Source: Thiomicrorhabdus marina (lineage in GTDB: Bacteria; Pseudomonadota; Gammaproteobacteria; Thiomicrospirales; Thiomicrospiraceae). From it: a DNA stretch of 64,000 nt. Position numbers and translations under genes: made by a program. The stretch covers positions 97,137-161,136 of the forward strand of contig NZ_JAGETV010000005.1 in NCBI RefSeq assembly GCF_017571465.1, read 5' to 3'. The stretch's first letter is position 1, and every line of letters begins with the position of its first letter. The notes under the pieces are model-generated. The model saw only the letters and a list, made by a program, of their open reading frames with translations. It did no database searches and had not been told where the DNA came from. This document shows positions 28,356 through 38,391 of the stretch, piece after piece.

Positions 28356-29236
28356 TGAAATCGGTTGTTTCAATATTAATTGCCGTGATTCTTTTTGTTG
28401 GTAGCGGCTCAGTTTATACCGTTAAAGAATCCGAGACCGCAGTCGTGCTTCGATTAGGTGAGATCGTTAAGGCCGATGTTCAGCCGGGTCTACACTTTAA
28501 AATGCCGTTTGTGAACAATGTACGTTTCTTTGACTCACGTCTGCAAACGCTTGACTCTGCTCCTGAACGTTTCCTGACCAGTGAAAAGAAAAACTTGGAA
28601 GTTGACTCTTTTGTACGTTGGAAGGTGCAAGACGTAGCGAAGTTCTACACCACTATGAATGGTGATTTCCGTTTAGCTGGTATGCGTCTTGGACAAATCG
28701 TAAAAGACGGTTTGCGTGCCGAGTTTGGTAACCGTACCGTTAAGGAAGTTATTTCCGGCGAGCGTGTTGAGATTGCGCAAAAAATCAAAACCGCAACTGA
28801 AGGTACCGCCAAATCGTTCGGTATTGAAATTGAAGACGTACGTATCAAACGTATCGACCTAGCGAAAGATATTTCTGAATCCGTGTACCGTCGTATGGAA
28901 GCGGAGCGTAATCGTGTTGCCAAAGACCTTCGTTCGAAAGGTGCCGAGGCTGCTGAGAAGATTCGTGCCGATGCTGATCGTCAACGTGTGGTTATTTTAG
29001 CTGACGCTTATTCACAGGCGGAGATGATTAAAGGTCGTGGTGATGCAACGGCAGCGGAAATCTATGCTAATGCATACAATGCGGATCCAGAGTTCTACTC
29101 TTTCTACCATAGTATCAATGCGTATCAGAAGTCGTTTAAAGATAAAGCGGATATTATGGTTGTTGATCCGAATTCCGATTTCTTCAAATACTTTAATAAC
29201 CGTGTTCAGCCACAGGCTGAAGCAATGGATAGATAA
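28355..29236 (+). CDS. hflC: HflC, SPFH-domain modulator of FtsH
   Basis: Partner of HflK. The 293-residue protein has an N-terminal membrane helix (residues 5-22), an SPFH domain starting VKESETAVVLRLGEI, and the C-terminal helix region AEAAEKIRADADRQRVVILADAYSQAE. It is translationally coupled to hflK by a 1-base overlap, as in E. coli. Confidence 0.96.
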   Translation: MKSVVSILIAVILFVGSGSVYTVKESETAVVLRLGEIVKADVQPGLHFKMPFVNNVRFFDSRLQTLDSAPERFLTSEKKNLEVDSFVRWKVQDVAKFYTTMNGDFRLAGMRLGQIVKDGLRAEFGNRTVKEVISGERVEIAQKIKTATEGTAKSFGIEIEDVRIKRIDLAKDISESVYRRMEAERNRVAKDLRSKGAEAAEKIRADADRQRVVILADAYSQAEMIKGRGDATAAEIYANAYNADPEFYSFYHSINAYQKSFKDKADIMVVDPNSDFFKYFNNRVQPQAEAMDR

Positions 29237-29252
29237 TCAGTATTAAATGATT

Positions 29253-29279
29253 AAAAAGGTGGGGCAACCCGCCTTTTTT
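29253..29279 (+). terminator. Intrinsic terminator after hflC
   Basis: An AAAAAGGTGGG / CCCGCCTTTTT stem with a 4-base loop. It ends a few bases before the next gene, so it may only attenuate. Confidence 0.8.
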
Positions 29280-29287
29280 ATGTGCCT

Positions 29288-29473
29288 ATGTTTGAAACTC
29301 TCTTTGCCGCTTTTGCTTTGGTTCTGATTATTGAGGGACTACTTCCTTTTGCGTTTCCGCATTTTTGGAAGAAAATGATGAGCGAGGCATCAGCTATGCC
29401 CGAAGGCAATTTACGGGTGATGGGACTGTTTTCAATTGCGATAGGTCTGATACTGCTACTAATTTTTAGTTAA
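29288..29473 (+). CDS. yjeT: YjeT-like DUF2065 membrane protein
   Basis: A 61-residue protein with two membrane helices (residues about 3-24 and 43-60) joined by a charged loop (FWKKMMSEASAMPEGNLRVMGL), the DUF2065 pattern. Function unknown. Its place between hflC and purA is conserved in gammaproteobacteria. I use the ATG at 29288; GTG at 29282 would add two residues. The hflC terminator overlaps its ribosome-binding region, which could limit its expression. Confidence 0.82.
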   Translation: MFETLFAAFALVLIIEGLLPFAFPHFWKKMMSEASAMPEGNLRVMGLFSIAIGLILLLIFS

Positions 29474-29537
29474 GTTGGGCAAATTGTTTTACAATACGCC
29501 AGCTTAGATTAAATCAAGAGATTAAAAGAAGTTCACA

Positions 29538-30695
29538 ATGCAACAATCGACGTGGTTTACGCCGGAAGGTCTTGAAGACCTGTTACCTCCACAAGCGCAA
29601 AAGCTTGAATTCTACCGCCGCCAATTGGTCGACGGCTTTCATCTATCTGGCTATGATTTGGTGCTACCGCCATTAGCTGAGTTCACCGACTCACTCTTGA
29701 CTGGTACAGCGCGCCATATGGCCGTGGATACCTGCCGTTTTACCGACCAGGAAAGCGGAAGAATGATGGGGGTTCGTGCGGACATGACGCCACAGGTAGC
29801 GCGTATTGTTTCCAATCGCTTGAAAGCCGATGGACAGATTTCTCGTCTATGTTATGTTGGCGAAGTTTTGAAAACTCGCAATAACAAAGCCAAAGGTTCT
29901 CGTAGCCCAATTCAAGTTGGTGCAGAACTTTTCGGTCACGACGGTATTGAAAGTGATATCGAAATCATTGAATTGATGCTGGAAAGCCTAAAGGGCATTA
30001 ACCTCAATATCAAATTAAGCCTTGGACATGTTGGTATTGTTGATGAGCTAATCGCACTTGCAGGTTTGAATGATGCGCAGGGTTCTGAGTTAATCGATAT
30101 TCTTGAACGTAAAGCGATTCCTGAGTTCGACGCATTTGTGGCGGCGAATATTTCCGGTGCATGGACGGCTCGTTTCCAGCAGCTGATTTCTTATTGTGGA
30201 AATGCTGCGGATACGATCGCTAAAGCACAGAGCGAATTCTCAGGTCTTTCAGTGCAGATGGATGCTTACTTGAATCACCTGGCGGAAATGGTGCAGCACT
30301 TGCAAGCCACACACGCTTCAGTTGATATTCATTTGGACTTGGCTGACATTCGTGGTTTCCAATATCACACCGGTATTATTTTCGCGGCCTATAGTGCCTG
30401 CGGTTTCCTACAGCCAATCGCGAAAGGTGGTCGTTACGATAATATCGGCGCCGACTTCGGTTTGGCACTGCCGGCGACTGGTTTCAGTCTTGATTTGCGT
30501 GGTGCACTAGATCTATTGGCCGATGTTGCTGATAACACCGATGTGGTTTACGCACCGTGTGTCTCCGATGCTGACTTGCAAAATAAGATCGAAGAGCTGA
30601 AATCGCAAGGTATTAAAGTGGTTAAGTCGTATGACTTAGAGCAGGAAAACGGCAAGAAGCTAAGCAACCAAAACGGTGCATGGCAGTTGGTTTAA
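29538..30695 (+). CDS. hisZ: ATP phosphoribosyltransferase regulatory subunit HisZ
   Basis: HisRS-like protein that joins short-form HisG to make the first enzyme of histidine synthesis. The 385-residue protein resembles the catalytic core of histidyl-tRNA synthetase (YRRQLVDGFHLSGYDLVLPPLAEF, GTARHMAVDTCRFTDQESGRMMGVRADMTPQVAR) but lacks the anticodon-binding domain and a usable active site. Presence of hisZ predicts a short HisG elsewhere in the genome. E. coli has neither; hisZ next to purA is common in other gammaproteobacteria. Confidence 0.94.
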   Translation: MQQSTWFTPEGLEDLLPPQAQKLEFYRRQLVDGFHLSGYDLVLPPLAEFTDSLLTGTARHMAVDTCRFTDQESGRMMGVRADMTPQVARIVSNRLKADGQISRLCYVGEVLKTRNNKAKGSRSPIQVGAELFGHDGIESDIEIIELMLESLKGINLNIKLSLGHVGIVDELIALAGLNDAQGSELIDILERKAIPEFDAFVAANISGAWTARFQQLISYCGNAADTIAKAQSEFSGLSVQMDAYLNHLAEMVQHLQATHASVDIHLDLADIRGFQYHTGIIFAAYSACGFLQPIAKGGRYDNIGADFGLALPATGFSLDLRGALDLLADVADNTDVVYAPCVSDADLQNKIEELKSQGIKVVKSYDLEQENGKKLSNQNGAWQLV

Positions 30696-30717
30696 ACCAC
30701 TAACCAAAAACATTTAG

Positions 30718-32118
<1,401 letters not shown>

Positions 32119-32139
32119 CTGCTAAGCTTTAGCACAGAG

Positions 32140-32167
32140 AAAAGCCAAGCTATCTGCTTGGCTTTTT
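32140..32167. terminator. Bidirectional terminator between purA and the receiver gene
   Basis: An AAAAGCCAAGC / GCTTGGCTTTT stem with a 5-base loop between convergent genes. Confidence 0.88.
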
Positions 32168-32182
32168 TGTTTTTAAAAACAA

Positions 32183-32542
32183 CTAGTTGCATGCTCGCTC
32201 TATAACGGATGCTAGCTTATCCGGATCGAAAGGTTTAATAATCCAACCGGTTGCGCCAAGTCGTTTACCTTGTTCTTTTAATTCTCGGCTGGCCTCGGTA
32301 GTCAGCATCAACACAGGTGTAAAACGCGTTTTTTCCAGTTTTCGCAGTTCAGCGAGAAATTCTAAACCATCCATCACTGGCATATTGATGTCTGAAATAA
32401 TGACATCAAAATCTTGTTTTTCGATGGCCGCCAAGCCCTCTTGACCGTTTTCAGAAAGGGTAACCTGATAGTCTTTTTCCAAAACTAAACTGACCAAGCG
32501 GCGCATTGAAGTGGCGTCATCGACGTAAAGAATGCGTTTCAT
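32183..32542 (-). CDS. CheY-like single-domain response regulator
   Basis: A 119-residue receiver domain with the phosphorylation site intact: acidic pair DD at 8-9, phospho-acceptor Asp in DINMPVMDGLEF (near 51), Thr in LMLTTEA (near 81) and Lys in IIKPFDPD (near 103). There is no output domain and no histidine kinase or chemotaxis gene nearby, so its partner is unknown. Motility or second-messenger signalling is possible. Confidence 0.9.
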   Translation of the reverse strand: MKRILYVDDATSMRRLVSLVLEKDYQVTLSENGQEGLAAIEKQDFDVIISDINMPVMDGLEFLAELRKLEKTRFTPVLMLTTEASRELKEQGKRLGATGWIIKPFDPDKLASVIERACN

Positions 32543-32650
32543 TGTTTATCCTATCTCTGTGACTAAATTATTGTAACGGATGTGATCTATAACGACTATC
32601 GGCAAAGTTTGTTAAAATTGCGCCCACAAAAATTAATTGAGAGAAAACCA

Positions 32651-33241
32651 ATGTATAGCAACGGCTTACTGGAAATGATTCCAACAGAAATCAAAATCGC
32701 TAATGCACAAGAATTTGCCAAAATTCACCAGTCACAACTTTTTGCATGCGACTTAGAGCAGGATGCAGATGCTTGGCAGCCGGGTTGGCAATTCATCATC
32801 GAGCGTGTCGATCTTGATGAAGAGGGCAATGCCAGATATATCTTGGAAAAAGGTGAGAGTAAAAGTGGCGAAGAAGATGTGTTTTCTCTGGATTTAGGCG
32901 ATATTGATTCGTCATGGTTCTTAATTTGTCTGCGCTTCGGGATTGACGATTGGACTAAAGAAGCGATTCAAGATGCATTGCAATCGGATTTCTATGGTGC
33001 TGATATTCAATTAAAGAATCTACAGAATAATGAAATTAAACTGTTGTCAGAGCACATTGATGATTTCTTGGTACGTTTTCCAAACGGAGGAATCAACGGT
33101 GTGAAGTGCGATATGACCGAACTGTTCTCGTTGGAAGAAGATTTTACGGTGACTAAAGAACAGCGCGATCAAGAAAAAGCCGATTTTGAAAAGGCCAAAG
33201 CTGAGGCGAAGGCCGAAGAGTCGGAGTGCCCGTTTTTTTAA
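32651..33241 (+). CDS. Hypothetical cytoplasmic protein
   Basis: A 196-residue acidic soluble protein that I do not recognise. It has two Trp-rich strands (DAWQPGWQFIIERVDLDEEGNARYILEKGES and LDLGDIDSSWFLICLRFGIDDW), a helical middle, and a charged coiled-coil-like end (KEQRDQEKADFEKAKAEAKAEE) closing with ECPFF. The ATG at 32651 is chosen because GAGAG lies ahead and the upstream codons from 32582 look untranslated. It is divergent from the receiver gene with about 100 bases between. Confidence 0.7.
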   Translation: MYSNGLLEMIPTEIKIANAQEFAKIHQSQLFACDLEQDADAWQPGWQFIIERVDLDEEGNARYILEKGESKSGEEDVFSLDLGDIDSSWFLICLRFGIDDWTKEAIQDALQSDFYGADIQLKNLQNNEIKLLSEHIDDFLVRFPNGGINGVKCDMTELFSLEEDFTVTKEQRDQEKADFEKAKAEAKAEESECPFF

Positions 33242-33354
33242 GATTCGCTTGACGCTAAATTTTCATGAAACCATGGCTTTGGCTTGGTATCATAGCAAGC
33301 TATTTAATTTGAGAGGTAAGCTCTCGTACTGTCTTTCTCAACAAAGGAAAACGC

Positions 33355-35250
33355 ATGTTACAAGCTATTCGTGATCGTGCCCAAGGCTGGATTGCATGGG
33401 TGATTGTCGGATTAATCATCTTAACTTTTGCACTTTTTGGTATCGACCAATATGCCAAAGGCGATAAAAGTGTTGCTGTTGCTGATGTAAATGGTGAAAG
33501 TATCGATAGCCGTGAGTTCTTAACGCTCTACAACTCACAAAAGGTGCGTTTGCAGCAGCAGTTTGGTGATATGTACGATACTGTTGTACAAGATCAGACA
33601 TTGCGTGAGCAGGTCATGGATGCGTTAATTGAGTCGAAGCTTATTGAACAGTGGGCAAATGAGCATGGTTTATTGATTTCTGATCCGCAGTTGGCCGCAG
33701 CGATTCAAGCGGCGCCGGTTTTCCAGAAAGACGGTAAATTTTCCGATGAGCAATACAAGCAGGTTTTAGCCAATAACAATTTCTCCGTGGCACGTTTTGA
33801 ATATGAACAACGTAAATTCCTGATTGAGAACCAATTTAAAGGTTTGTTGTCTAGTTCGGCATTTGCTACTTCTGCTGAAGTTGAGCAGTTGGCAAAACTT
33901 CAAGGTCAGCAACGCGATATTAATTATCTGCGTGTTGACCAACGACCTTTTTTTGGCAAGGTAACGGTTAGTGATGACGCTATTGAAGCATCTTACGAAA
34001 AGAACAAAGCAGATTACATTGAGCCGGAAAAAGTCAAAATTGATTTTATTGCACTGAAAAAATCAGATATTGCCAAGACTATTGAGGCAACGGACGAAGC
34101 TGTACAGGCTTTCTACGATGAAAATAAATCGCTTTTCGCTACGCCGGAAACTCGCAGTGCGCGCCATATTTTGATTCGAACTCAACCGGGCGTTGATGCT
34201 GAAGCGGCACTTAAGAAAATTGAAGAGATTAAAGCCAAAGTTGACGCGGGCGAAGATTTTGCCGAGCTGGCAAAAGAGAATTCTGAAGATCCAGGCTCTG
34301 CGGTAAGTGGCGGCGATTTGGGTAATTTTGAACAAGGCATGATGGTTCCCGAGTTTGACCAAGCGGTATTTTCAATGCAAGAAGGGCAAGTTTCGGAACC
34401 GATCAAGACCGAGTTTGGTTATCACTTAATCAAACTGGAGAAAATCAATGAGCGTGCTGTAACACCTCTTGCGGAAGTTCGCGATGAAGTGATCGCCAAA
34501 TATCAGGCACAGCAAGCAGAACGACAATTCTTTGATCTGTTAGAGCAACTGAATAATATCGCCTATGAACAGCCAGATAGTCTTGAGCCGGCTGCTGAAG
34601 CATTAGGTTTAACGATTCAAACTTCTGACTTCTTCGCGCGTAATGGGGGACAAGATGAGATTACTTCTAACCAGAAAGTAGTCAATACTGCTTTTTCCGA
34701 TGATGTTTTGAAGAACAAGTTGAATTCGACTGCGGTAGAGATTAACCCTGATCAGTCGGTTGTGGTCCGCATTAATGAATATCAGGAAGAGCGTCAAAAG
34801 CCATTGTCTGAAGTGAAAGATGAAATCAAGACCCAATTGGAGCGTAAAGCGGCAATTGCTGAAGCGGCTAAACTGGCTGATGAGCTGTTAGTGAAACTTG
34901 GTCAAGGTGAAACTCCTGAATCGCTAATGACTAACGGTATTGAATGGAATACCATCGGTTGGGTTGGGCGTGATGCACAAAATCTATTGCCGCAGATGTT
35001 GCAAGAAGTGTTTAAGGTCGCTAAACCCGCTGATAAGCCTGTGTGGCATAAGTATCAGCTGCCGACCGGTGATACGGTATTAATTCAGCTTAAAGCTGTC
35101 AAAGCGCAAGAGTTGACTGCTGAGCAGAGTGAGCCGCTAAAACAAGCTTATTCGGAATTAACTGCGAATGCTGAATTAAGTGCGCGCATCAATGCACTAG
35201 ATGAAAGTGCTGAGATTGAAAAGAAAGCGGTATTTGAAACGATTAAATAA
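33355..35250 (+). CDS. ppiD: PpiD-like membrane-anchored peptidyl-prolyl isomerase
   Basis: Periplasmic folding helper at the Sec translocon. The 631-residue protein has one N-terminal membrane helix (residues 12-31), a SurA-like chaperone region (about 40-200), and a parvulin domain at about 265-365 with [32 protein letters not shown] and EFGYHLIKL, then a second degenerate region. AAAGGAAAA precedes the ATG. A small GAGAG/CTCTC hairpin at 33311-33325 lies in the leader. Confidence 0.92.
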   Translation: MLQAIRDRAQGWIAWVIVGLIILTFALFGIDQYAKGDKSVAVADVNGESIDSREFLTLYNSQKVRLQQQFGDMYDTVVQDQTLREQVMDALIESKLIEQWANEHGLLISDPQLAAAIQAAPVFQKDGKFSDEQYKQVLANNNFSVARFEYEQRKFLIENQFKGLLSSSAFATSAEVEQLAKLQGQQRDINYLRVDQRPFFGKVTVSDDAIEASYEKNKADYIEPEKVKIDFIALKKSDIAKTIEATDEAVQAFYDENKSLFATPETRSARHILIRTQPGVDAEAALKKIEEIKAKVDAGEDFAELAKENSEDPGSAVSGGDLGNFEQGMMVPEFDQAVFSMQEGQVSEPIKTEFGYHLIKLEKINERAVTPLAEVRDEVIAKYQAQQAERQFFDLLEQLNNIAYEQPDSLEPAAEALGLTIQTSDFFARNGGQDEITSNQKVVNTAFSDDVLKNKLNSTAVEINPDQSVVVRINEYQEERQKPLSEVKDEIKTQLERKAAIAEAAKLADELLVKLGQGETPESLMTNGIEWNTIGWVGRDAQNLLPQMLQEVFKVAKPADKPVWHKYQLPTGDTVLIQLKAVKAQELTAEQSEPLKQAYSELTANAELSARINALDESAEIEKKAVFETIK

Positions 35251-35276
35251 TCGCTAACTTATTGGCTGTTAAATAA

Positions 35277-35311
35277 AATCCCGCTAAGTCATACTGATTT
35301 AGCGGGATTTT
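35277..35311. terminator. Bidirectional terminator between ppiD and the cupin gene
   Basis: An AAATCCCGCTAA / TTAGCGGGATTT stem between convergent genes. Confidence 0.88.
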
Positions 35312-35315
35312 TTGT

Positions 35316-35588
35316 TTATAGAAATTTATAGTGTTTTCTGATCGGTGAGGTAATATCCCAAGTACAAGCCATTCCAGCAGGGAAGGTTACTAAGTCTCCG
35401 GCAACAATTTTCACTGCTTTACCGTCATCAGGCGTAACCGTCACTTCACCTTCCAGAATCAAGCAGACTTCGGTACTGTCATAAAACCATGAAAAGTTCG
35501 ATATCTCTTTTTCCCAAATTGGCCAGGAATGGCAGCCATGCTGTTCAATAATTGCTTCGGCAGGATTTTGGATAACTTCAATTTGCAT
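35316..35588 (-). CDS. Small cupin-domain protein
   Basis: A 90-residue single cupin fold of the cupin_3 (DUF861/EutQ-like) type: STEVCLILEGEVTVTPDDGKAVKIVAGDLVTFPAGMACTWDI. The usual metal-binding His of larger cupins is not evident in the first motif. Ligand unknown. It starts 14 bases after hflD and is probably the last gene of the mnmA-hflD transcript. Confidence 0.82.
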   Translation of the reverse strand: MQIEVIQNPAEAIIEQHGCHSWPIWEKEISNFSWFYDSTEVCLILEGEVTVTPDDGKAVKIVAGDLVTFPAGMACTWDITSPIRKHYKFL

Positions 35589-35602
35589 AAACGCTTCCTG
35601 TA

Positions 35603-36304
35603 TTAAGATTTATCGGACGGGTCTTGTTCGTCATTGAACAGACTGGTGACTTTATCGTTATTAGGTGATGCTTGTGGGCGATGTAATACCTTGGCATTTT
35701 GCAGATATTTTTTGCGCGACCAGATTAATCCCCAGCGAGAACCGCCAACTTGATACCAGAGAAGCGCAGAGCGAATTCCTGCCAGTAATAAAGCGCGGAT
35801 TTTATTGGCAATGCGTTGATTATTAAGGTGCTGGTGGTGTCCGTTGACCATAATTCTTGGCGTCATGATACTGACATTTTCGCTATAGGCGCGAGCAATG
35901 GTTGCAATGACATTTTCATGCATATCGCCAAAATGCTCACGTTGAGATTCGGCAGTTTCTAGCACATTAGAGATTTTCTGCAGGCCATCGCCGCCTTGGC
36001 GTAGTTTTTTGGCAAGAATCATTAAGCTTAATGCATAGCGGGTCACTTCAATATTACGTTCCTGAACAGATACATTGCCGTTCATTTGTGCCAGTAGGGT
36101 TTCGACACCAGTTTGCAAATTATCGACGTCATCGCCGAATACATTAAGCGTGTTTGTTGGATTATTGATAAACAACGAATCGATACTGGCCTTCAAAGCT
36201 TTTTCATCGGCTTCTCCGCTCGACGCTAATTGGTAAACCAGTTGGGCTGCTTGGTAGATGCCGGTTAAAGCAAGGGTCTTGTCCTGCTGAGTATATTGAC
36301 TCAT
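35603..36304 (-). CDS. hflD: HflD homologue
   Basis: A 233-residue mostly helical protein of the HflD (YcfC) family, recognised by GIYQAAQLVYQLA, NPTNTLNVFGDD and IRALLLAGIRSALLWYQVGGSRWGLIWSR. In E. coli it associates with the membrane and, with lambda infection, binds CII; its cellular role is unclear. It starts 17 bases after mnmA, the conserved order. The last 35 residues are polar and probably disordered. Confidence 0.92.
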   Translation of the reverse strand: MSQYTQQDKTLALTGIYQAAQLVYQLASSGEADEKALKASIDSLFINNPTNTLNVFGDDVDNLQTGVETLLAQMNGNVSVQERNIEVTRYALSLMILAKKLRQGGDGLQKISNVLETAESQREHFGDMHENVIATIARAYSENVSIMTPRIMVNGHHQHLNNQRIANKIRALLLAGIRSALLWYQVGGSRWGLIWSRKKYLQNAKVLHRPQASPNNDKVTSLFNDEQDPSDKS

Positions 36305-36321
36305 AAAACTCTCAGTATTTT

Positions 36322-37449
36322 CTAATCTAAATCTGCAGCATCGGCTTGATGCAAACGTTGTTCGATAATGCCTCCGCCAAGGCAGTCTTCACCATCATAA
36401 AACACGACGGATTGCCCGGGGGCAACCGCAGTTTGGGTTTTATTGAACTTCACCAAAATCTTACCGTTGTTTGCCGCAATGATTTGGCAAGGCTGTTCTG
36501 GTTGACGGTAACGAATTTTTGCTTTGATTGCGCTGTTTAACGGAGGGGTAGAGCCGCTGACCCAATCAAGTGTATCGGCAATCAAAAATTGATGTTGAAG
36601 AAGTGGGTGATCTTTACCTTGCACTGCAACCAAGCGGTTATTTTTCAAGTCTTTGTCAGCAGCATACCAAGGTTCATTGCCGCGACCATGGCCGCCACCA
36701 ATACCAAGGCCTTTTCTTTGCCCAAGAGTGTGGTACATCAGACCATCATGCTTACCGATAACATGATCGTGGTCATCAACAATATCGCCTGGTTGAGCGG
36801 GTAAGAAACGCTGGAGGAAATCTTTGAATTTACGCTCGCCAATAAAACAGATACCTGTGCTGTCTTTTTTATCATGGGTAATGAGCCCGGCTTCTTCCGC
36901 TATTTCCCGAACTCGTGGTTTCTCAAGTTCGCCGACGGGGAATAGCGATTTTTGCAACTGATTTTGCTGAAGTGTATATAAGAAATACGACTGATCTTTA
37001 TTGTCGTCTAGACCTTTTAAAAGATGACACGTGCCGTCTGCATCACGACTAATACGTGCGTAGTGGCCGGTGGCAATAAAATCTGCCCCCAATTCTAAAG
37101 CGTGTTGTAAGAAGGCCTTAAATTTAACTTCTTTATTACAGAGGATATCGGGATTTGGTGTACGTCCGTGCGAATACTCTGCTAAGAAATGCTCGAAAAC
37201 ATTGTCCCAATATTGGCCGGAGAAGTTTTCAATATGTACCGGGATATCGAGTTTTTCGGCAACGGCTAAGACGTCTTTTAAATCTTCTGCAGCAGGACAA
37301 TAATCCTCGGTGTCATCGCCTTCCCAGTTTTTCATAAACAGGCCTTCCACCTGATAGCCTTGCTGTTTAAGCATAAGAGCGGCTACCGAGGAATCAACGC
37401 CGCCGGATAAACCGACGATGACTTTAGTATTGGCAGGGTCGTGTGCCAT
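36322..37449 (-). CDS. mnmA: tRNA-specific 2-thiouridylase MnmA
   Basis: Puts sulfur on U34 of tRNA(Lys), (Glu) and (Gln), receiving it from the Tus relay. The 375-residue protein has the PP-loop [13 protein letters not shown] near residue 13, the catalytic Cys in [12 protein letters not shown] near 105, and the second Cys in [12 protein letters not shown] near 200, then the C-terminal beta-barrel. First gene of mnmA-hflD-cupin. Confidence 0.96.
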   Translation of the reverse strand: MAHDPANTKVIVGLSGGVDSSVAALMLKQQGYQVEGLFMKNWEGDDTEDYCPAAEDLKDVLAVAEKLDIPVHIENFSGQYWDNVFEHFLAEYSHGRTPNPDILCNKEVKFKAFLQHALELGADFIATGHYARISRDADGTCHLLKGLDDNKDQSYFLYTLQQNQLQKSLFPVGELEKPRVREIAEEAGLITHDKKDSTGICFIGERKFKDFLQRFLPAQPGDIVDDHDHVIGKHDGLMYHTLGQRKGLGIGGGHGRGNEPWYAADKDLKNNRLVAVQGKDHPLLQHQFLIADTLDWVSGSTPPLNSAIKAKIRYRQPEQPCQIIAANNGKILVKFNKTQTAVAPGQSVVFYDGEDCLGGGIIEQRLHQADAADLD

Positions 37450-37576
37450 GCAGAGAGTCTCCAGCTATATAAAAAGTAAGCGCTTATTTTAGCAGATGCG
37501 TCATAAAAAATTGAATGCTACACAGCGTCACTTTGTGGCAATGCTGTTCACTTAGTGGATTTGTTAATTAAAAAAA

Positions 37577-37638
37577 GAGATTGCCACTGTCTAAAGACTT
37601 CGTAATGACGGCCATTGCGAACGTAGTGAAGCAATCTT
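37577..37638. repeat. GATTGC-type palindromic repeat
   Basis: AGATTGCCACT at the left and AGTGAAGCAATCT at the right form an imperfect inverted repeat around TAATGACGGCCATTGCGA. It resembles dispersed palindromes (ATTGCGAGC...GAAGCAATC) found in many environmental proteobacteria. It lies between the mnmA leader and the end of the RluE-like gene. Confidence 0.55.
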
Positions 37639-37661
37639 TATGTCTGATTTGTGTGGCATTT

Positions 37662-38384
37662 TCACTTTGCGGGCTTTTTCCTACGCGAATCGAAAGAACG
37701 GCGTTTTTTGGTCGTACTGATCGGTTGCTCGGCATTCCGCCGCTGATTGCGAATGGCTTTACGGGGTTTATGATTCGGTGTGGTTTTCGAGAAGTTCAAA
37801 AAACCTTCCGGTAGCTGTTGTTTAAATTCGTCAACTGCGATTTGTTGACTTGTTCCTAATGACAGGTCGGCTATTTTCCAAGGCCCGATTTGGATGCGAA
37901 TTAAACGTAATGTTGGAAAACCCACCGCAGCAGTCATGCGCCGAACTTGACGGTTCTTACCTTCCTTGATGGTCAACTCAAGCCAAGAAGTCGGAATATT
38001 TTGACGTTCGCGAATTGGCGGGTTACGCGGCCATAACCATAAGGGTTCGCTGACCTTTTTTGCCTGTGCAGGTAATGTTTTGCCATCTTTTAATACGACG
38101 CCTTTTTGTAGCTGAGCAATTGCTTCGGCATTGATTTCGCCTTCGACCTGAACAAGATAGGTTTTTGGTAATTTGAATTCTGGGTCGGCAATGCGTTGTT
38201 GTAGTTTGCCGTTATCAGTCAGTAGAAGTAAACCTTCCGAATCACGATCTAAGCGGCCGGCGGCATAATAGCCAGTCTTTTTAATATAGTCGCTAAGATT
38301 TTCTCGCGAGCTTGCCTGTTCAGAATCGTCTGTAAATTGGCAAAGGACATTAAAAGGTTTATTAAATAGCAGTAAATTAAGCAT
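37662..38384 (-). CDS. rluE: RluE-like rRNA pseudouridine synthase
   Basis: Converts a 23S rRNA uridine (U2457 in E. coli for RluE) to pseudouridine. The 240-residue protein has the RsuA-family catalytic motif GRLDRDSEGLLLLT with Asp near residue 43, KTYLVQVEG and EGKNRQVRRMTAAVGFPTLRLIR. There is no S4 domain at the N-terminus, as in RluE. The last 45 residues form a strongly basic tail (KPRKAIRNQRRN ... KKRRSFDSRRKK), suited to RNA binding. It starts 7 bases after the GGDEF-EAL gene. Confidence 0.88.
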   Translation of the reverse strand: MLNLLLFNKPFNVLCQFTDDSEQASSRENLSDYIKKTGYYAAGRLDRDSEGLLLLTDNGKLQQRIADPEFKLPKTYLVQVEGEINAEAIAQLQKGVVLKDGKTLPAQAKKVSEPLWLWPRNPPIRERQNIPTSWLELTIKEGKNRQVRRMTAAVGFPTLRLIRIQIGPWKIADLSLGTSQQIAVDEFKQQLPEGFLNFSKTTPNHKPRKAIRNQRRNAEQPISTTKKRRSFDSRRKKPAK

Positions 38385-38391
38385 TGACGGT

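Noticed and set aside
27024..29236. hflK-hflC as a phage or toxin-immunity module
   Set aside because: Full-length sequences, overlap and context match the ordinary hfq-hflXKC housekeeping cluster.
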